From Streptomyces silvae (GTDB lineage: Bacteria > Actinomycetota > Actinomycetes > Streptomycetales > Streptomycetaceae), in contig NZ_JAERUC010000104.1 of the NCBI RefSeq assembly GCF_016745505.1, forward strand, positions 1 through 64,000: DNA of 64,000 nucleotides, in the 5' to 3' direction. Made by a program: the position numbers and the translations under genes. Of this stretch, positions 54,176 to 62,860 are shown piece by piece. Position 1 is the first letter of the stretch, and each line of letters opens with the position of its first letter. The notes beneath the pieces are model-generated. The model searched no databases and was not told the origin of the DNA. It saw nothing but the letters and a program-made list of their open reading frames with translations.

Positions 54176-54955
54176 GTGCCGGTCCTCCCTGGAGCCGAGC
54201 CGTTCCGCCACGAGGGCGGAGAGGTCGGCGTCCTCCTCTGTCACGGATTCACGGGTTCGCCGCAGTCCCTGCGCCCCTGGGCCGATTATCTGGCGGAGCG
54301 CGGACTGGCCGTGTCCCTCCCGCTGCTGCCCGGGCACGGCACGCGCTGGGAGGACATGGCGGTCACGGGCTGGCAGGACTGGTACGCGGAGGTGGACCGG
54401 GAGCTGCGCGTGCTGCGGGCCCGGTGCGAGCAGGTCTTCGTCTTCGGCCTCTCGATGGGCGGTGCCCTGGCGCTGCGCCTCGCCGCGAAGCACGGGGACG
54501 AGATCGCGGGCCTGGTGCTGGTGAACCCGGCGAACAAGGTCCACGGTCTCTCGGCGTACGCCCTGCCCGTGGCCCGCCATCTGGTGCGGACGACGAAGGG
54601 CCTGACCAGCGACATCGCGCTGGCGGGCGCCGAGGAGGTCGGCTACGACCGGGTGCCGCTGCACGCCGCGCACTCCGTGCGGGCGTTCTTCCGGCTGGTC
54701 GACGCCGATCTGCCCCAGGTCACCCAGCCGATCGTGCTGCTGCACAGCCCGCAGGACCATGTCGTGCCGCCGGCGGACTCGGCGCGGATCCTCACCCGGG
54801 TCTCGTCCAGGGACGTCGAGGAGATCCTCCTGGAACAGAGCTACCACGTGGCGACGTTGGACCACGATGCGGAGCGGATCTTCGACGAGAGCTACCGGTT
54901 CATCGACCGCCTCGCAACCGACGCTGGCAAGAAGGGGAGCACGTCCGGTGGCTGA
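54176..54955 (+). CDS. Alpha/beta hydrolase, carboxylesterase/monoacylglycerol lipase type
   Basis: A 259-residue serine hydrolase. The nucleophile elbow is GLSMGG (Ser about 93), the oxyanion region LLCHGFTGSPQ, the acid Asp in HSPQDHVVPP and the His in SYHVATLDHD. It resembles Est30-like thermostable carboxylesterases. GTG at 54176 has AGGAGA 6 bases upstream. It overlaps the next gene by 8 bases and neighbours PlsC, which suggests glycerolipid turnover. Confidence 0.92.
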   Translation: MPVLPGAEPFRHEGGEVGVLLCHGFTGSPQSLRPWADYLAERGLAVSLPLLPGHGTRWEDMAVTGWQDWYAEVDRELRVLRARCEQVFVFGLSMGGALALRLAAKHGDEIAGLVLVNPANKVHGLSAYALPVARHLVRTTKGLTSDIALAGAEEVGYDRVPLHAAHSVRAFFRLVDADLPQVTQPIVLLHSPQDHVVPPADSARILTRVSSRDVEEILLEQSYHVATLDHDAERIFDESYRFIDRLATDAGKKGSTSGG

Positions 54956-55616
54956 GCACGACGCGGAGCGCGCGGGCAGTGACGAGGAGCGCGAACCGCG
55001 CCCCACGGAAGGTACGGCTGTCCCCGAGGGCACGGAGGGGGTCCCGCTCGACGAGGCCGCCGCCTGGGAGGCGATCGTCGCGGGGTACGGCGAGGAGCCG
55101 CCGGACCCGCCGGGCGCCAAGCCGTTCAAGTCGATCGAGGACCTGGCCCTGCTGGAGGACGACCAGCTCAACGTCCTGGATCCCTCCCCGGAGTCCGGTG
55201 CGGGCGGGGACACGGACAAGGGCGTGGGCGGGAAGACACCCGGCGGACCGCCGGAGAAGAAGCCGCTCGGCGGTTCCGTCGTCTTCGCGCCCGGGGTCGC
55301 GGGTCCGCGCGACTACGGGCTGGCGGAGCCCGGGGACGGCGATGCCGACGATCCGGACGACAGCGAGGAGGGACACTTCGTCCCGCCGGAGCCGCCGCCG
55401 CTTCCCGAGGCCGATGTGACGGCCAAGTTCGCCTGGCTCGCCGTCGTCGGCGGTCCGGTGCTGATGCTGGTCGCCGTGCTGATGCAGTGGGAGATGACGT
55501 GGTGGCTCACCACGCTCTCCATCGGCGGCTTCCTGGGCGGCTTCGCCACCCTGGTGGCGCGGATGCCCCCCGACGACGACGAGGACGACGACCCGGGCCG
55601 CGGCGCGGTCGTCTGA
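54948..55616 (+). CDS. Acidic membrane protein of unknown function
   Basis: A 222-residue protein. The first 155 residues are acidic, Pro/Gly/Asp/Glu-rich and probably disordered, with a short motif AAAWEAIVAGYGEEPPDPPG at about 35-54. Two adjacent membrane helices at about 168-185 and 188-208 end in an acidic Asp/Glu tail. No known domain was recognised. GTG at 54948 has GGGGAG upstream and overlaps the hydrolase stop, implying co-translation. Confidence 0.85.
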   Translation: MAEHDAERAGSDEEREPRPTEGTAVPEGTEGVPLDEAAAWEAIVAGYGEEPPDPPGAKPFKSIEDLALLEDDQLNVLDPSPESGAGGDTDKGVGGKTPGGPPEKKPLGGSVVFAPGVAGPRDYGLAEPGDGDADDPDDSEEGHFVPPEPPPLPEADVTAKFAWLAVVGGPVLMLVAVLMQWEMTWWLTTLSIGGFLGGFATLVARMPPDDDEDDDPGRGAVV

Positions 55617-55639
55617 CCCGGCCCTGTACGGCCGCCCGG

Positions 55640-55658
55640 CCCGGGGCCCCGCCCCGGG
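55640..55658. terminator. Bidirectional hairpin
   Basis: CCCGGGGC and GCCCCGGG pair perfectly around a CCC loop, between two convergent genes. It lies 24 bases after the acidic membrane protein gene. Confidence 0.65.
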
Positions 55659-55682
55659 TCACGGCATCTCCGGCGCCCCCGG

Positions 55683-56456
55683 TCACGCCCCGGTTCGGTC
55701 CCCCGCGGGCACCCTGAGGGCGGCCAGGACGGGCAGATGGTCCGTGGCCGCCCGGAGGTCCGCTGCGGTGACGCCGGGCAGGCTCTCCGGCACACCGCAG
55801 CCGAGCACCTCGATGCCGCCGGTCGCGAACACCGCGTCGATCCGCTTGCGCGGCGCACCGGGCGGGAAGGTGAGCTCGCCGCCCCACGGCCGCACGGTCC
55901 GGCAGTCCTGGAGACGTCCGGCCAGCCGCCGGAAGGCCTTCCCCTCGGGTACGTCGTTGAGGTCGCCGGCCACGACCGCGTGCGGGACGCCCATCGCGTC
56001 GACCCGCTCCAGCACCGCCTCCGCCTGCGCCCGGCGCTCCTCCCCCTGGAGGCTGAGGTGGCAGCTCACGACACCGAGCCGGGTCCCGGCGATCCGTACG
56101 ACCGCCGTGGCCAGGCCCCGCCGGTGCAGCCCCGGGGTGCGGGGCAGCAGGACGTCCTCGGTGCGTTCCACGGTGGCGCGCAGGGAACAGAGCAGCAGGG
56201 GCCCGGCCGCCGTGGCCCCGCCGCTGAGCATCACCAGGTCGGTCATGGCCGCGAGCCGGGCCGCCGCCTTGCGCCAGCGGAAGAAGCGCGGTGCCTCCTG
56301 GACGCACACCAGGTCGGGTGCGCAGGCGCGGATGACACGGGCCAGCGCCTCGGTGTCGTCGCGCAGCGAGCGGACGTTGTAGCTGAGCACCCTGATGACG
56401 GCCGAACCGTCCGGCTCGGTACGGGAGTCGGGCAGCGGCGTCTCCATCGTGACCAT
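55683..56456 (-). CDS. Endonuclease/exonuclease/phosphatase family protein
   Basis: A 257-residue metal-dependent phosphohydrolase of the EEP superfamily. VLSYNVRSL, the metal Glu in VCVQEAPRF, CHLSL, AGDLND and the C-terminal ATDHLPVLA motifs are all present. No signal peptide is visible. The ATG at 56456 is used; TATCGT 7 bases before it predicts a leaderless message. A GTG three codons upstream is possible. The substrate (nucleic acid, sphingolipid or phosphoinositide) cannot be decided. Confidence 0.88.
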   Translation of the reverse strand: MVTMETPLPDSRTEPDGSAVIRVLSYNVRSLRDDTEALARVIRACAPDLVCVQEAPRFFRWRKAAARLAAMTDLVMLSGGATAAGPLLLCSLRATVERTEDVLLPRTPGLHRRGLATAVVRIAGTRLGVVSCHLSLQGEERRAQAEAVLERVDAMGVPHAVVAGDLNDVPEGKAFRRLAGRLQDCRTVRPWGGELTFPPGAPRKRIDAVFATGGIEVLGCGVPESLPGVTAADLRAATDHLPVLAALRVPAGDRTGA

Positions 56457-56463
56457 GGAAGGC

Positions 56464-56469
56464 ACGATA
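56464..56469 (-). promoter_or_regulatory. Candidate -10 for leaderless EEP-family mRNA
   Basis: TATCGT on the minus strand ends exactly 7 bases before the ATG at 56456. Confidence 0.45.
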
Positions 56470-56474
56470 CGACG

Positions 56475-56510
56475 GACGCCCGCCGCTCCCCGGGGGGCGC
56501 GACGGGCGTC
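56475..56510 (-). terminator. Hairpin after glucokinase gene
   Basis: Arms GACGCCCG and CGGGCGTC (8 bp) surround a GC-rich spacer with further internal pairing. It begins 20 bases past the glucokinase stop and immediately precedes the EEP promoter. Confidence 0.5.
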
Positions 56511-56529
56511 GGACGTACAGCGGGTGGGG

Positions 56530-57471
56530 TCAGCCCTGGCGTGCCAGGTCCGCCGCGCCCACCAAGCCGGCCTTGCCGCCCAGTTGGGCCGCGAGGACCT
56601 GCGCGTGCGGGCGCCACTCGCCGCCGATCAGCCAGCGCCGGAACGACTTGCGGATCGGGTCGAGGACCAGCTCGCCCTCGTCCGAGACGCCGCCGCCGAC
56701 GATGAACGCCGACGGGTCGAAGAGCGAGGCGAGGTCGGCCAGTCCGGCTCCGGCCCAGCGGGCCAGCTCACGGAAGGAGTCGACGGCGACCGGGCAGCCC
56801 TGCCGGGCGGCCTCGCTGATGTGCTTGCCCTCGATGCCCTCCACCGTGCCGTCGCCGAGTCCCAGCAGGATCGGGGCGTTCTCCGGGGTGGCGTTGGCGC
56901 GCTGCTTCGCGTACCGCACGAGCGCGCGCCCGGAGGCGTACTGCTCCCAGCAGCCCTGGCTGCCGCAGCCGCAGAGCAGCCCGTCCGGGACGACCCGGAT
57001 GTGACCGAATTCCGCCGCCACGCCGAAGCGTCCGCGGCGCAGCTTGTTGCCGATGATGATGCCGCCGCCCAGGCCGGTGCCGAGCGTGATGCAGATGACG
57101 TCGTCGTGGCCCTGGCCGGCGCCGAAGCGGTATTCGCCCCAGGCGGCCGCGTTGGCGTCGTTCTCGACGACGACGGGCAGGCCGACGCGCTGCTCGACCT
57201 TGTCCTTGAGCGGCTCGTGGCGCCAGTTGATGTTCGGAGCGAACAGCACGGTGGCACGCTTGTCGTCGACGTATCCGGCGGCGCCGATGCCTACGGCCTC
57301 GACGTCGTGCCCCTCGCTCGCCCCGGACACGGCGGCGCTGATCGCGTCCACGATGCCTTCGGCGGTCGGCGGGGTCGATACCTTGAACGTCGAGAGGATC
57401 CGGCCCTCTTCGTCGACCACTCCAGCCGCGATCTTCGTGCCGCCGATATCGACGCCGATGGTGAGTCCCAT
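56530..57471 (-). CDS. glkA: ROK-family glucokinase
   Basis: A 313-residue ATP-dependent glucose kinase. The phosphate motif is GVDIGGTKIAAGV, the active-site region VENDANAAAWGE and LGTGLGGG, and the zinc-binding ROK motif is CGCGSQGCWEQYASG. In Streptomyces this enzyme is also needed for carbon catabolite repression. GAGGGA lies close to the ATG. Its order after a two-component system and PlsC matches glkA of S. coelicolor. Confidence 0.95.
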   Translation of the reverse strand: MGLTIGVDIGGTKIAAGVVDEEGRILSTFKVSTPPTAEGIVDAISAAVSGASEGHDVEAVGIGAAGYVDDKRATVLFAPNINWRHEPLKDKVEQRVGLPVVVENDANAAAWGEYRFGAGQGHDDVICITLGTGLGGGIIIGNKLRRGRFGVAAEFGHIRVVPDGLLCGCGSQGCWEQYASGRALVRYAKQRANATPENAPILLGLGDGTVEGIEGKHISEAARQGCPVAVDSFRELARWAGAGLADLASLFDPSAFIVGGGVSDEGELVLDPIRKSFRRWLIGGEWRPHAQVLAAQLGGKAGLVGAADLARQG

Positions 57472-57546
57472 GAATCCCTCAGTTTCGGTCGAGCCCCGCT
57501 ACGGCCAACCGTACCCGAGCCGGGGACGGGTATTTCCTGCCCAGGG

Positions 57547-58038
57547 TCAGTCCAGGTCGATGTGTTCGCTGCCGCCGGGGCCCTCGTCGCGCGGGTCCGA
57601 GGGGTCGTCGGCCGCCTTCCTGCCGGTGCCGGGGGTGGATCCCGTGCCGGTGGAGGTGCCTCCGGCTCCCTCGGTGCCGCGGGTCCAGCGGCCCTCCTGG
57701 CCCTCGACGGCGGAGCGGTAGGCGGCGAGGAGTTCGTTCCCCGCGGCGGCGAGATGGTCGAAGAGGTCCGGATTGCGCTCGATGACGGGCTCGACCGCGG
57801 ACTTCGCCTGCCGGATCACCTGCTGGACGGTGCCCTGCGCGGCCATGCCGAGCAGCGGCGACTGGAGCGAGGAGACCTTGTCGGCCACGACGTCGAAGAG
57901 CTTGCGCAGCTCCTCGGCGGCGGAGCCGGGCTGCTGTCCGTACTGCGCCCGGCGGCGGGCCTTCTCCGCCTCGAGGTCCTCGGCGCAGGCCTCCGCCCAC
58001 GCGTCGTCGTCGACGGGACGATCGGTGGCTTCACTCAT
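57547..58038 (-). CDS. DUF5304 family protein
   Basis: A 163-residue soluble acidic protein. A helical core at about 10-110 (AWAEACAEDLEAEKARRR, then AAEELRKLFDVVADKV) is followed by a Gly/Thr/Ser-rich tail ending EHIDLD. No catalytic motif. CAGGAG precedes the ATG at 58038. It lies between the ArsA-like gene and glkA, all on the minus strand. Confidence 0.85.
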   Translation of the reverse strand: MSEATDRPVDDDAWAEACAEDLEAEKARRRAQYGQQPGSAAEELRKLFDVVADKVSSLQSPLLGMAAQGTVQQVIRQAKSAVEPVIERNPDLFDHLAAAGNELLAAYRSAVEGQEGRWTRGTEGAGGTSTGTGSTPGTGRKAADDPSDPRDEGPGGSEHIDLD

Positions 58039-58118
58039 GGCGGACTCCTGCGACGCGGTTGCCTGCGTGACCGTGCGGGCCACGTACTACCGACGTTACC
58101 CGAACGGTGGTACGCCGT

Positions 58119-59300
58119 TCATGATGTCCGGGGCCAGAGCGCGGGGTCAGGCGTGAACCGGACACGCAGGACACCGTCGGTGAGGGCGGCCCCGGAGACG
58201 GTGCAGCGGCGCAGCGCGGACTCCAGGCGGACGATGCGGTGGAACGGTCCCGCGGTGAGCAGCAGTTCGTCGCCGCGCCGGACGAGCTTGAGGTCCTCCT
58301 TGACCGCGCCGGGCAGCGGCAGGCACCAGGCGATGACCCCGTCCCCGGCGTCCTCGGTCCACCAGGGGTCCCCGGCGTGTCCCGCGGCCCGGTCGTCGGG
58401 CGCGCAGGACTCGGCGAGCAGGGCCAGGTCCTCGGCGGTGCGCGGCTCGCGGCCGAGGTGGGCGGTCTCCCGTACGGATGTCCCGGGCGCCCACTCCTGG
58501 TGCCAGTGGTCCAGGCACTTCTCCTGCCGGGCGGCGAGATCGGCGAACCAGGGGTCGGTGGAGTGGCGGGGCAGGACCCGGGTGGCCACGAGGGAGTCGA
58601 CGCGCAGTCCGTGCAGGGCGAGTCCGGCACGGGCGGAGCGGAGCGCCTCCTGGCCGGCCTGCCCGGGTTCGGCGGCCAGCCGCACGGTGGTCGCCCCGTC
58701 CTCGATCAGCGCCTGGACGGCGGCGAGTTCGGCGTCCTTGCGGGCGGCGGCCTCGTACAGCCACTGGGCGGGCATGGGGACGCCGGCGAGCTGGGCGAGC
58801 ACCGGGCGCAGGGCGCGGGCGGCCTGGCGTTCGCGGGGCAGGAGACGGCGCAGGTAGCGGCGCAGCTGCTCGGGCAGGGCGAGCAGGGCCAGGGCGTCGG
58901 CGAGCGGGGGCAGGTCGACGACGAGGACGTCGTAGCCGCGCTCCGCCCAGTCGCCCTCGGCGGCCCGCCGCAGGGTGTGCAGGACGGCGAGCTGGGCGCT
59001 GCCCGGCAGTTCGGTGAGCTCCTCGCCGTCGAGCCGGTTGGCGCCCAGCAGGTCGAGCACGCCGGACGCCCGGGCCTGGAGCTCCAGCAGCTCGCCGCGG
59101 AAGTGCGCGGCGGAGTCGATGCGGGCGCAGTCCAGCCGCTCGGCCACCTCCACGGGCTCGGCGCCCGCCGGGAAGGCGGGCACGGCGTCGGCGGAGATCA
59201 GGAGGGTGCGGCGGCCGTCGCGTGCCGAGGCGAGGGCGGTCGCCGCGGCGACGGTGGTACGGCCTGCGCCGCCGGGGCCGGTGACGAGGACCGTACGCAC
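58119..59300 (-). CDS. ArsA/Get3-like protein with altered P-loop
   Basis: A 393-residue member of the ArsA/Get3 fold. The deviant Walker motif reads GPGGAGRTT (residues 8-16): both the signature lysine (P9) and the P-loop lysine (R14) are replaced. Switch II reads VVDLPPLADAL instead of the usual DTAPTGHTL. ATP hydrolysis is therefore doubtful. The C-terminal 90 residues include an alpha-crystallin-like or ArsA_HSP20-type beta segment (LVRRGDELLLTAGPFHRIVRL is its landmark, cited in part). GTG start, 4 bases after the SRPBCC gene. Client binding is inferred, not shown. Confidence 0.88.
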   Translation of the reverse strand: MRTVLVTGPGGAGRTTVAAATALASARDGRRTLLISADAVPAFPAGAEPVEVAERLDCARIDSAAHFRGELLELQARASGVLDLLGANRLDGEELTELPGSAQLAVLHTLRRAAEGDWAERGYDVLVVDLPPLADALALLALPEQLRRYLRRLLPRERQAARALRPVLAQLAGVPMPAQWLYEAAARKDAELAAVQALIEDGATTVRLAAEPGQAGQEALRSARAGLALHGLRVDSLVATRVLPRHSTDPWFADLAARQEKCLDHWHQEWAPGTSVRETAHLGREPRTAEDLALLAESCAPDDRAAGHAGDPWWTEDAGDGVIAWCLPLPGAVKEDLKLVRRGDELLLTAGPFHRIVRLESALRRCTVSGAALTDGVLRVRFTPDPALWPRTS

Positions 59301-59304
59301 GTGA

Positions 59305-59754
59305 TCAGGCCTTCGGGACGGACTCGACGCGCTTCTTCAGCCCGGCGAGGGCACGGTCGATGATGACCTTCTCGGCCTTGCGCTTGATCATGCCGAGGAG
59401 CGGGATCTTGACGTCGACGGCGAGCCGGTAGGTGACCTCGGTGCGGTCGCCGTCGCCCAGCGGCGCCAGGGCGTAACTGCCGTCGAGGGCGCGCAGCATC
59501 TGGGACTTGACCAGGGACCAGTCGACCTCGTACGGGCTGTTCCAGGTGTAGGCGAGGACGTGGTCGTCCTTGATCGCTCCGGCGTCCAGGACGAGGCGGA
59601 CCTGCTCGGCGCGGCCCTGGTCGTCGGTGGCCAGGATCTCGGCCTCCTTCACCTCGCCGGTCCATTCCGGATAGCGGGCGAAGTCGGCGATCACTCCCAT
59701 GACGTCGGCCGGTGCCGCCTCGATCGTGATGCTCGAGCTGGTGTGTTCAGCCAT
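59305..59754 (-). CDS. SRPBCC (START-like) family protein
   Basis: A 149-residue helix-grip lipid-binding fold protein. The opening SSSITIEAAPADVMGVIADF and the FARYPEWTGEVKEAE segment are typical of the cyclase/dehydrase subgroup. It is soluble. GGAGGGCC precedes the ATG. It is coupled to the ArsA-like gene, as in Mycobacterium (Rv2185c-Rv2184c, from memory), suggesting a shared hydrophobic client. Confidence 0.92.
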   Translation of the reverse strand: MAEHTSSSITIEAAPADVMGVIADFARYPEWTGEVKEAEILATDDQGRAEQVRLVLDAGAIKDDHVLAYTWNSPYEVDWSLVKSQMLRALDGSYALAPLGDGDRTEVTYRLAVDVKIPLLGMIKRKAEKVIIDRALAGLKKRVESVPKA

Positions 59755-59889
59755 CGCCGTGGCCCTCCAGTGCGGTGTACCGGTCGCGTTCGGCAGAGGC
59801 CTGCCGTGTGCAGGCTATCGCGTGCCGGTGGCCCGCCCGTCCGCGCCCCGGCCCGTGCCCGGTGGCCGTGTCGCCCACGGGCGGGGTCG

Positions 59890-60699
59890 TCACCACTCCA
59901 GGGCCCAGGGCCGCCCGCTGGAGGCGAAGTGTCCGACGTTGACGCACTCGGTGGCGCCGATCCGCATCCTGCGGACCAGCGGCTGGTGGACGTGGCCGAA
60001 AATCGCGTAGCGGGGGCGGGTGCGGTGGATGGCGTCGAGGAGCGCGCGGCTGCCGCGCTCGAAGCGCCGGGCCACGGTGTCGTACGTCAGCTCCGGGACC
60101 TCCGGCGGGATGTGCGAGCACAGGACGTCGACCGGGCCGAGGGCCTCGACCTTGGCGGCGTACTCCTCGTCGCTGATCTCGTACGGGGTGTTCATGGGGG
60201 TCCTGAGGCCGCCCCCGACGAAACCGAAGACCCGGCCGCCGATCTCGACCCGTTCGCCGTCCAGCACGGTGGTACCGGAATTGGCGTACTCGGGCCAGAG
60301 GGTGGGGACGTCGACGTTGCCGTACGTGGCGTAAGTAGGGGTGGGCAGGACGGCGAACATCTCGGCGTACTGATTGCGCACGGCGGACAGGATCGCCGCG
60401 TCACGGTCCAGACCGGCCCAGAGCGAGCGGCCGAAGGCGCGCGCCTCGTCGAAGCGGCGCGCGGTGCGCAGTTCGACGATGCGGTCGGCGTTGGCGACCC
60501 CGAACAGCTCGGGGAAGATGCCGCGCGAGTGGTCGGCGTAGTCGAGGAAGAGGACCAGGTCACCCAGGCAGATCAGGGCGTCGGCACCGTCCCCGGCACG
60601 CGCCAACGCCTCGGTGTTCCCGTGCACGTCGCTGACCACGTGCACGCGTGTCCGTCGGGTGGGGGTTCTGTGCTGATCGTGCGGTGTGCCGGCTCGCAT
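59890..60699 (-). CDS. Metallophosphoesterase
   Basis: A 269-residue calcineurin-like phosphoesterase. Metal ligands fit VVSDVHGN, CLGDLVLF, GNVD, LCSHIPPE and GHVHQP. The first 17 residues are polar and probably disordered. The ATG at 60699 is chosen over a 934-codon open frame that is antisense to the acyl-CoA synthetase gene. TAGGGT 7 bases upstream suggests leaderless translation. Substrate unknown. Confidence 0.92.
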   Translation of the reverse strand: MRAGTPHDQHRTPTRRTRVHVVSDVHGNTEALARAGDGADALICLGDLVLFLDYADHSRGIFPELFGVANADRIVELRTARRFDEARAFGRSLWAGLDRDAAILSAVRNQYAEMFAVLPTPTYATYGNVDVPTLWPEYANSGTTVLDGERVEIGGRVFGFVGGGLRTPMNTPYEISDEEYAAKVEALGPVDVLCSHIPPEVPELTYDTVARRFERGSRALLDAIHRTRPRYAIFGHVHQPLVRRMRIGATECVNVGHFASSGRPWALEW

Positions 60700-60706
60700 G
60701 GAGATC

Positions 60707-60712
60707 ACCCTA
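60707..60712 (-). promoter_or_regulatory. Candidate -10 for leaderless phosphoesterase mRNA
   Basis: TAGGGT on the minus strand ends exactly 7 bases before the ATG at 60699, identical to the arrangement at trpL. Confidence 0.5.
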
Positions 60713-60978
60713 GGTCTCCGTCCGCTGCTCTGGGTAGAGGCCGTCGGACCTGCGATTACTTCCGGATCGGGACACGGGTGGACTAATGTGCGCCGAAGGA
60801 CCACCGATATGTGTGATGCATAAGACATCTGGCCGGAACCCCCTTTCCGGAACCGAGTACCGGTGGGTAACGTCCCGCCAGTCCAGTCGTGCTCACCCCA
60901 CTGAGCATCTGCCAGTCTTGGACCGATCCGGTGCGTCACACAGAGCCGTGAACCGGAGCCCGATGAGGAGCAGCAGTC

Positions 60979-62775
60979 TTGCGCGAGTTCAGCCTTCCGG
61001 CCCTGTACGAGGTCCCCACGGACGGCAACCTGACGGATCTCATCCGCCGCAACGCCGCTCAGCATCCCGATGTCGCGGTGATGAGCCGGAAGGTGGCCGG
61101 CGTCTGGACGGACGTCACGGCGACCCGGTTCCTCGCCGAGGTCTCGGAGACCGCCAAGGGCCTGATCGCGCAGGGCATCCAGCCCGGTGACCGGGTGGCG
61201 CTCATGTCCCGCACCCGCTTCGAGTGGGTCCTGCTGGACTTCGCCATCTGGAGCGCGGGCGCCGTCACCGTACCGGTGTACGAGACCAGCTCCCCCGAGC
61301 AGGTCCAGTGGATACTCGGTGACTCGGGCGCGGTCGCGGTGGTCGTGGAGAGCGGCGCCCACGCGGAGTCCGTCGCCTCCGTCCGGGACCGGCTCCCGGG
61401 TCTGCAGCACGTCTGGGAGATCGACCGGGGCGCCGTCGGCGAGCTCGTCGCGGCGGGCGCCGGGGTCTCCGACGAGACGCTGGACCTGCGCATGGTGAGC
61501 GCGAAGGCCGACGACCCGGCGACGATCGTCTACACCTCGGGCACCACCGGCCGCCCCAAGGGCTGTGTGCTGACGCACCGCAGCTTCTTCGCGGAGTGCG
61601 GCAACATCGTGGAGCGGCTGAAGCCCCTCTTCCGTACCGGCGAGTGCTCCGTCCTGCTCTTCCTGCCCACCGCGCACGTCTTCGGCCGGCTGGTCGAGGT
61701 GGCGTCGGTGATGGCGCCGATCAAGCTCGGCTGCGTCCCGGACATCAAGAACCTCACGGACGAGCTGGCCTCGTTCCGGCCGACGCTGATCCTCGGTGTG
61801 CCGCGGGTCTTCGAGAAGGTCTACAACTCGGCGCGCGCCAAGGCCCAGGCCGACGGCAAGGGCAAGATCTTCGACCGGGCCGCCGACACGGCGATCGCCT
61901 ACAGCCGGGCGCTGGGCACGCCGGAGGGCCCCTCGGTGGGTCTGAAGGTCAAGCACAAGGTCTTCGACAAGCTGGTGTTCAGCAAGCTGCGGGCCGTGCT
62001 CGGCGGCCGCGGCGAGTACGCGATCTCCGGCGGCGCCCCGCTGGGCGAGCGGCTCGGCCACTTCTTCCGCGGTATCGGCTTCACGGTGCTGGAGGGCTAC
62101 GGCCTCACCGAGACCTGCGCGGCCACGGCCTTCAACCCGTGGGACCGGCAGAAGATCGGTACGGTCGGCCAGCCGCTGCCGGGCTCGGTGGTGCGGATCG
62201 CCGACGACGGCGAGGTGCTGCTGCACGGCGAGCACCTGTTCACCGGGTACTGGAAGAACGACGCGGCGACGGCCGAGGCGCTGGCCGACGGCTGGTTCCA
62301 CACGGGTGACATCGGCACGCTCGACGAGGACGGCTATCTCGCGATCACGGGCCGCAAGAAGGAGATCATCGTCACGGCGGGCGGCAAGAACGTCGCCCCC
62401 GCGGTGATCGAGGACCGCATCCGCGCCCACGCCCTGGTCGCCGAGTGCATGGTGGTCGGCGACGGACGGCCGTTCGTCGGCGCGCTGCTCACCCTCGACG
62501 AGGAGTTCCTCTCCCGCTGGGCCGAGGAGAACGGCAAGCCGGCCGGCTCGACGGCGCTCTCGCTGCGCGAGGACCCCGAGCTGCTGGCCGAGGTGCAGCG
62601 GGCGGTGGACGACGGCAACGCCGCGGTGTCCAAGGCGGAGTCGGTACGCAAGTTCCGTGTCCTGGGAGCCCAGTTCACCGAGGAGGCGGGCCACATCACG
62701 CCGTCGCTGAAGCTGAAGCGCAACGTCGTGGCGAAGGACTTCGCGGACGAGGTCGAGTCGATCTACCGCGGCTGA
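60979..62775 (+). CDS. Long-chain acyl-CoA synthetase (FadD15-like)
   Basis: A 598-residue ANL-superfamily enzyme activating fatty acids to acyl-CoA. The P-loop motif is YTSGTTGRPKGC, the linker motif EGYGLTETCA, the hinge ITGRKKEIIVTAGGKNVAP. The start is TTG at 60979 with GAGGAG about 10 bases upstream. Divergent from the metallophosphoesterase, convergent with the GT4 gene. FadD15 has the same neighbour in Mycobacterium, as recalled. Confidence 0.94.
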   Translation: MREFSLPALYEVPTDGNLTDLIRRNAAQHPDVAVMSRKVAGVWTDVTATRFLAEVSETAKGLIAQGIQPGDRVALMSRTRFEWVLLDFAIWSAGAVTVPVYETSSPEQVQWILGDSGAVAVVVESGAHAESVASVRDRLPGLQHVWEIDRGAVGELVAAGAGVSDETLDLRMVSAKADDPATIVYTSGTTGRPKGCVLTHRSFFAECGNIVERLKPLFRTGECSVLLFLPTAHVFGRLVEVASVMAPIKLGCVPDIKNLTDELASFRPTLILGVPRVFEKVYNSARAKAQADGKGKIFDRAADTAIAYSRALGTPEGPSVGLKVKHKVFDKLVFSKLRAVLGGRGEYAISGGAPLGERLGHFFRGIGFTVLEGYGLTETCAATAFNPWDRQKIGTVGQPLPGSVVRIADDGEVLLHGEHLFTGYWKNDAATAEALADGWFHTGDIGTLDEDGYLAITGRKKEIIVTAGGKNVAPAVIEDRIRAHALVAECMVVGDGRPFVGALLTLDEEFLSRWAEENGKPAGSTALSLREDPELLAEVQRAVDDGNAAVSKAESVRKFRVLGAQFTEEAGHITPSLKLKRNVVAKDFADEVESIYRG

Positions 62776-62800
62776 ACCCGGACGGACGGACAGACGGGAG

Positions 62801-62834
62801 AGGGGCCCCGCACCGTGGGTGGTGCAGGGCCCCT
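62801..62834. terminator. Bidirectional terminator
   Basis: Fourteen-base arms (62801-62814, 62821-62834) carry one mismatch around a 6-base loop and are followed by TTTCCC on the plus strand. It separates the convergent acyl-CoA synthetase and glycosyltransferase genes. Confidence 0.85.
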
Positions 62835-62860
62835 TTCCCGTACGCCGCGTCCGTTCGCGC

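Noticed and set aside
59890..62694. A 934-codon open frame on the minus strand
   Set aside because: Only its last 269 codons encode the metallophosphoesterase. The rest is antisense to the acyl-CoA synthetase gene and stays open because of the GC-rich third positions.
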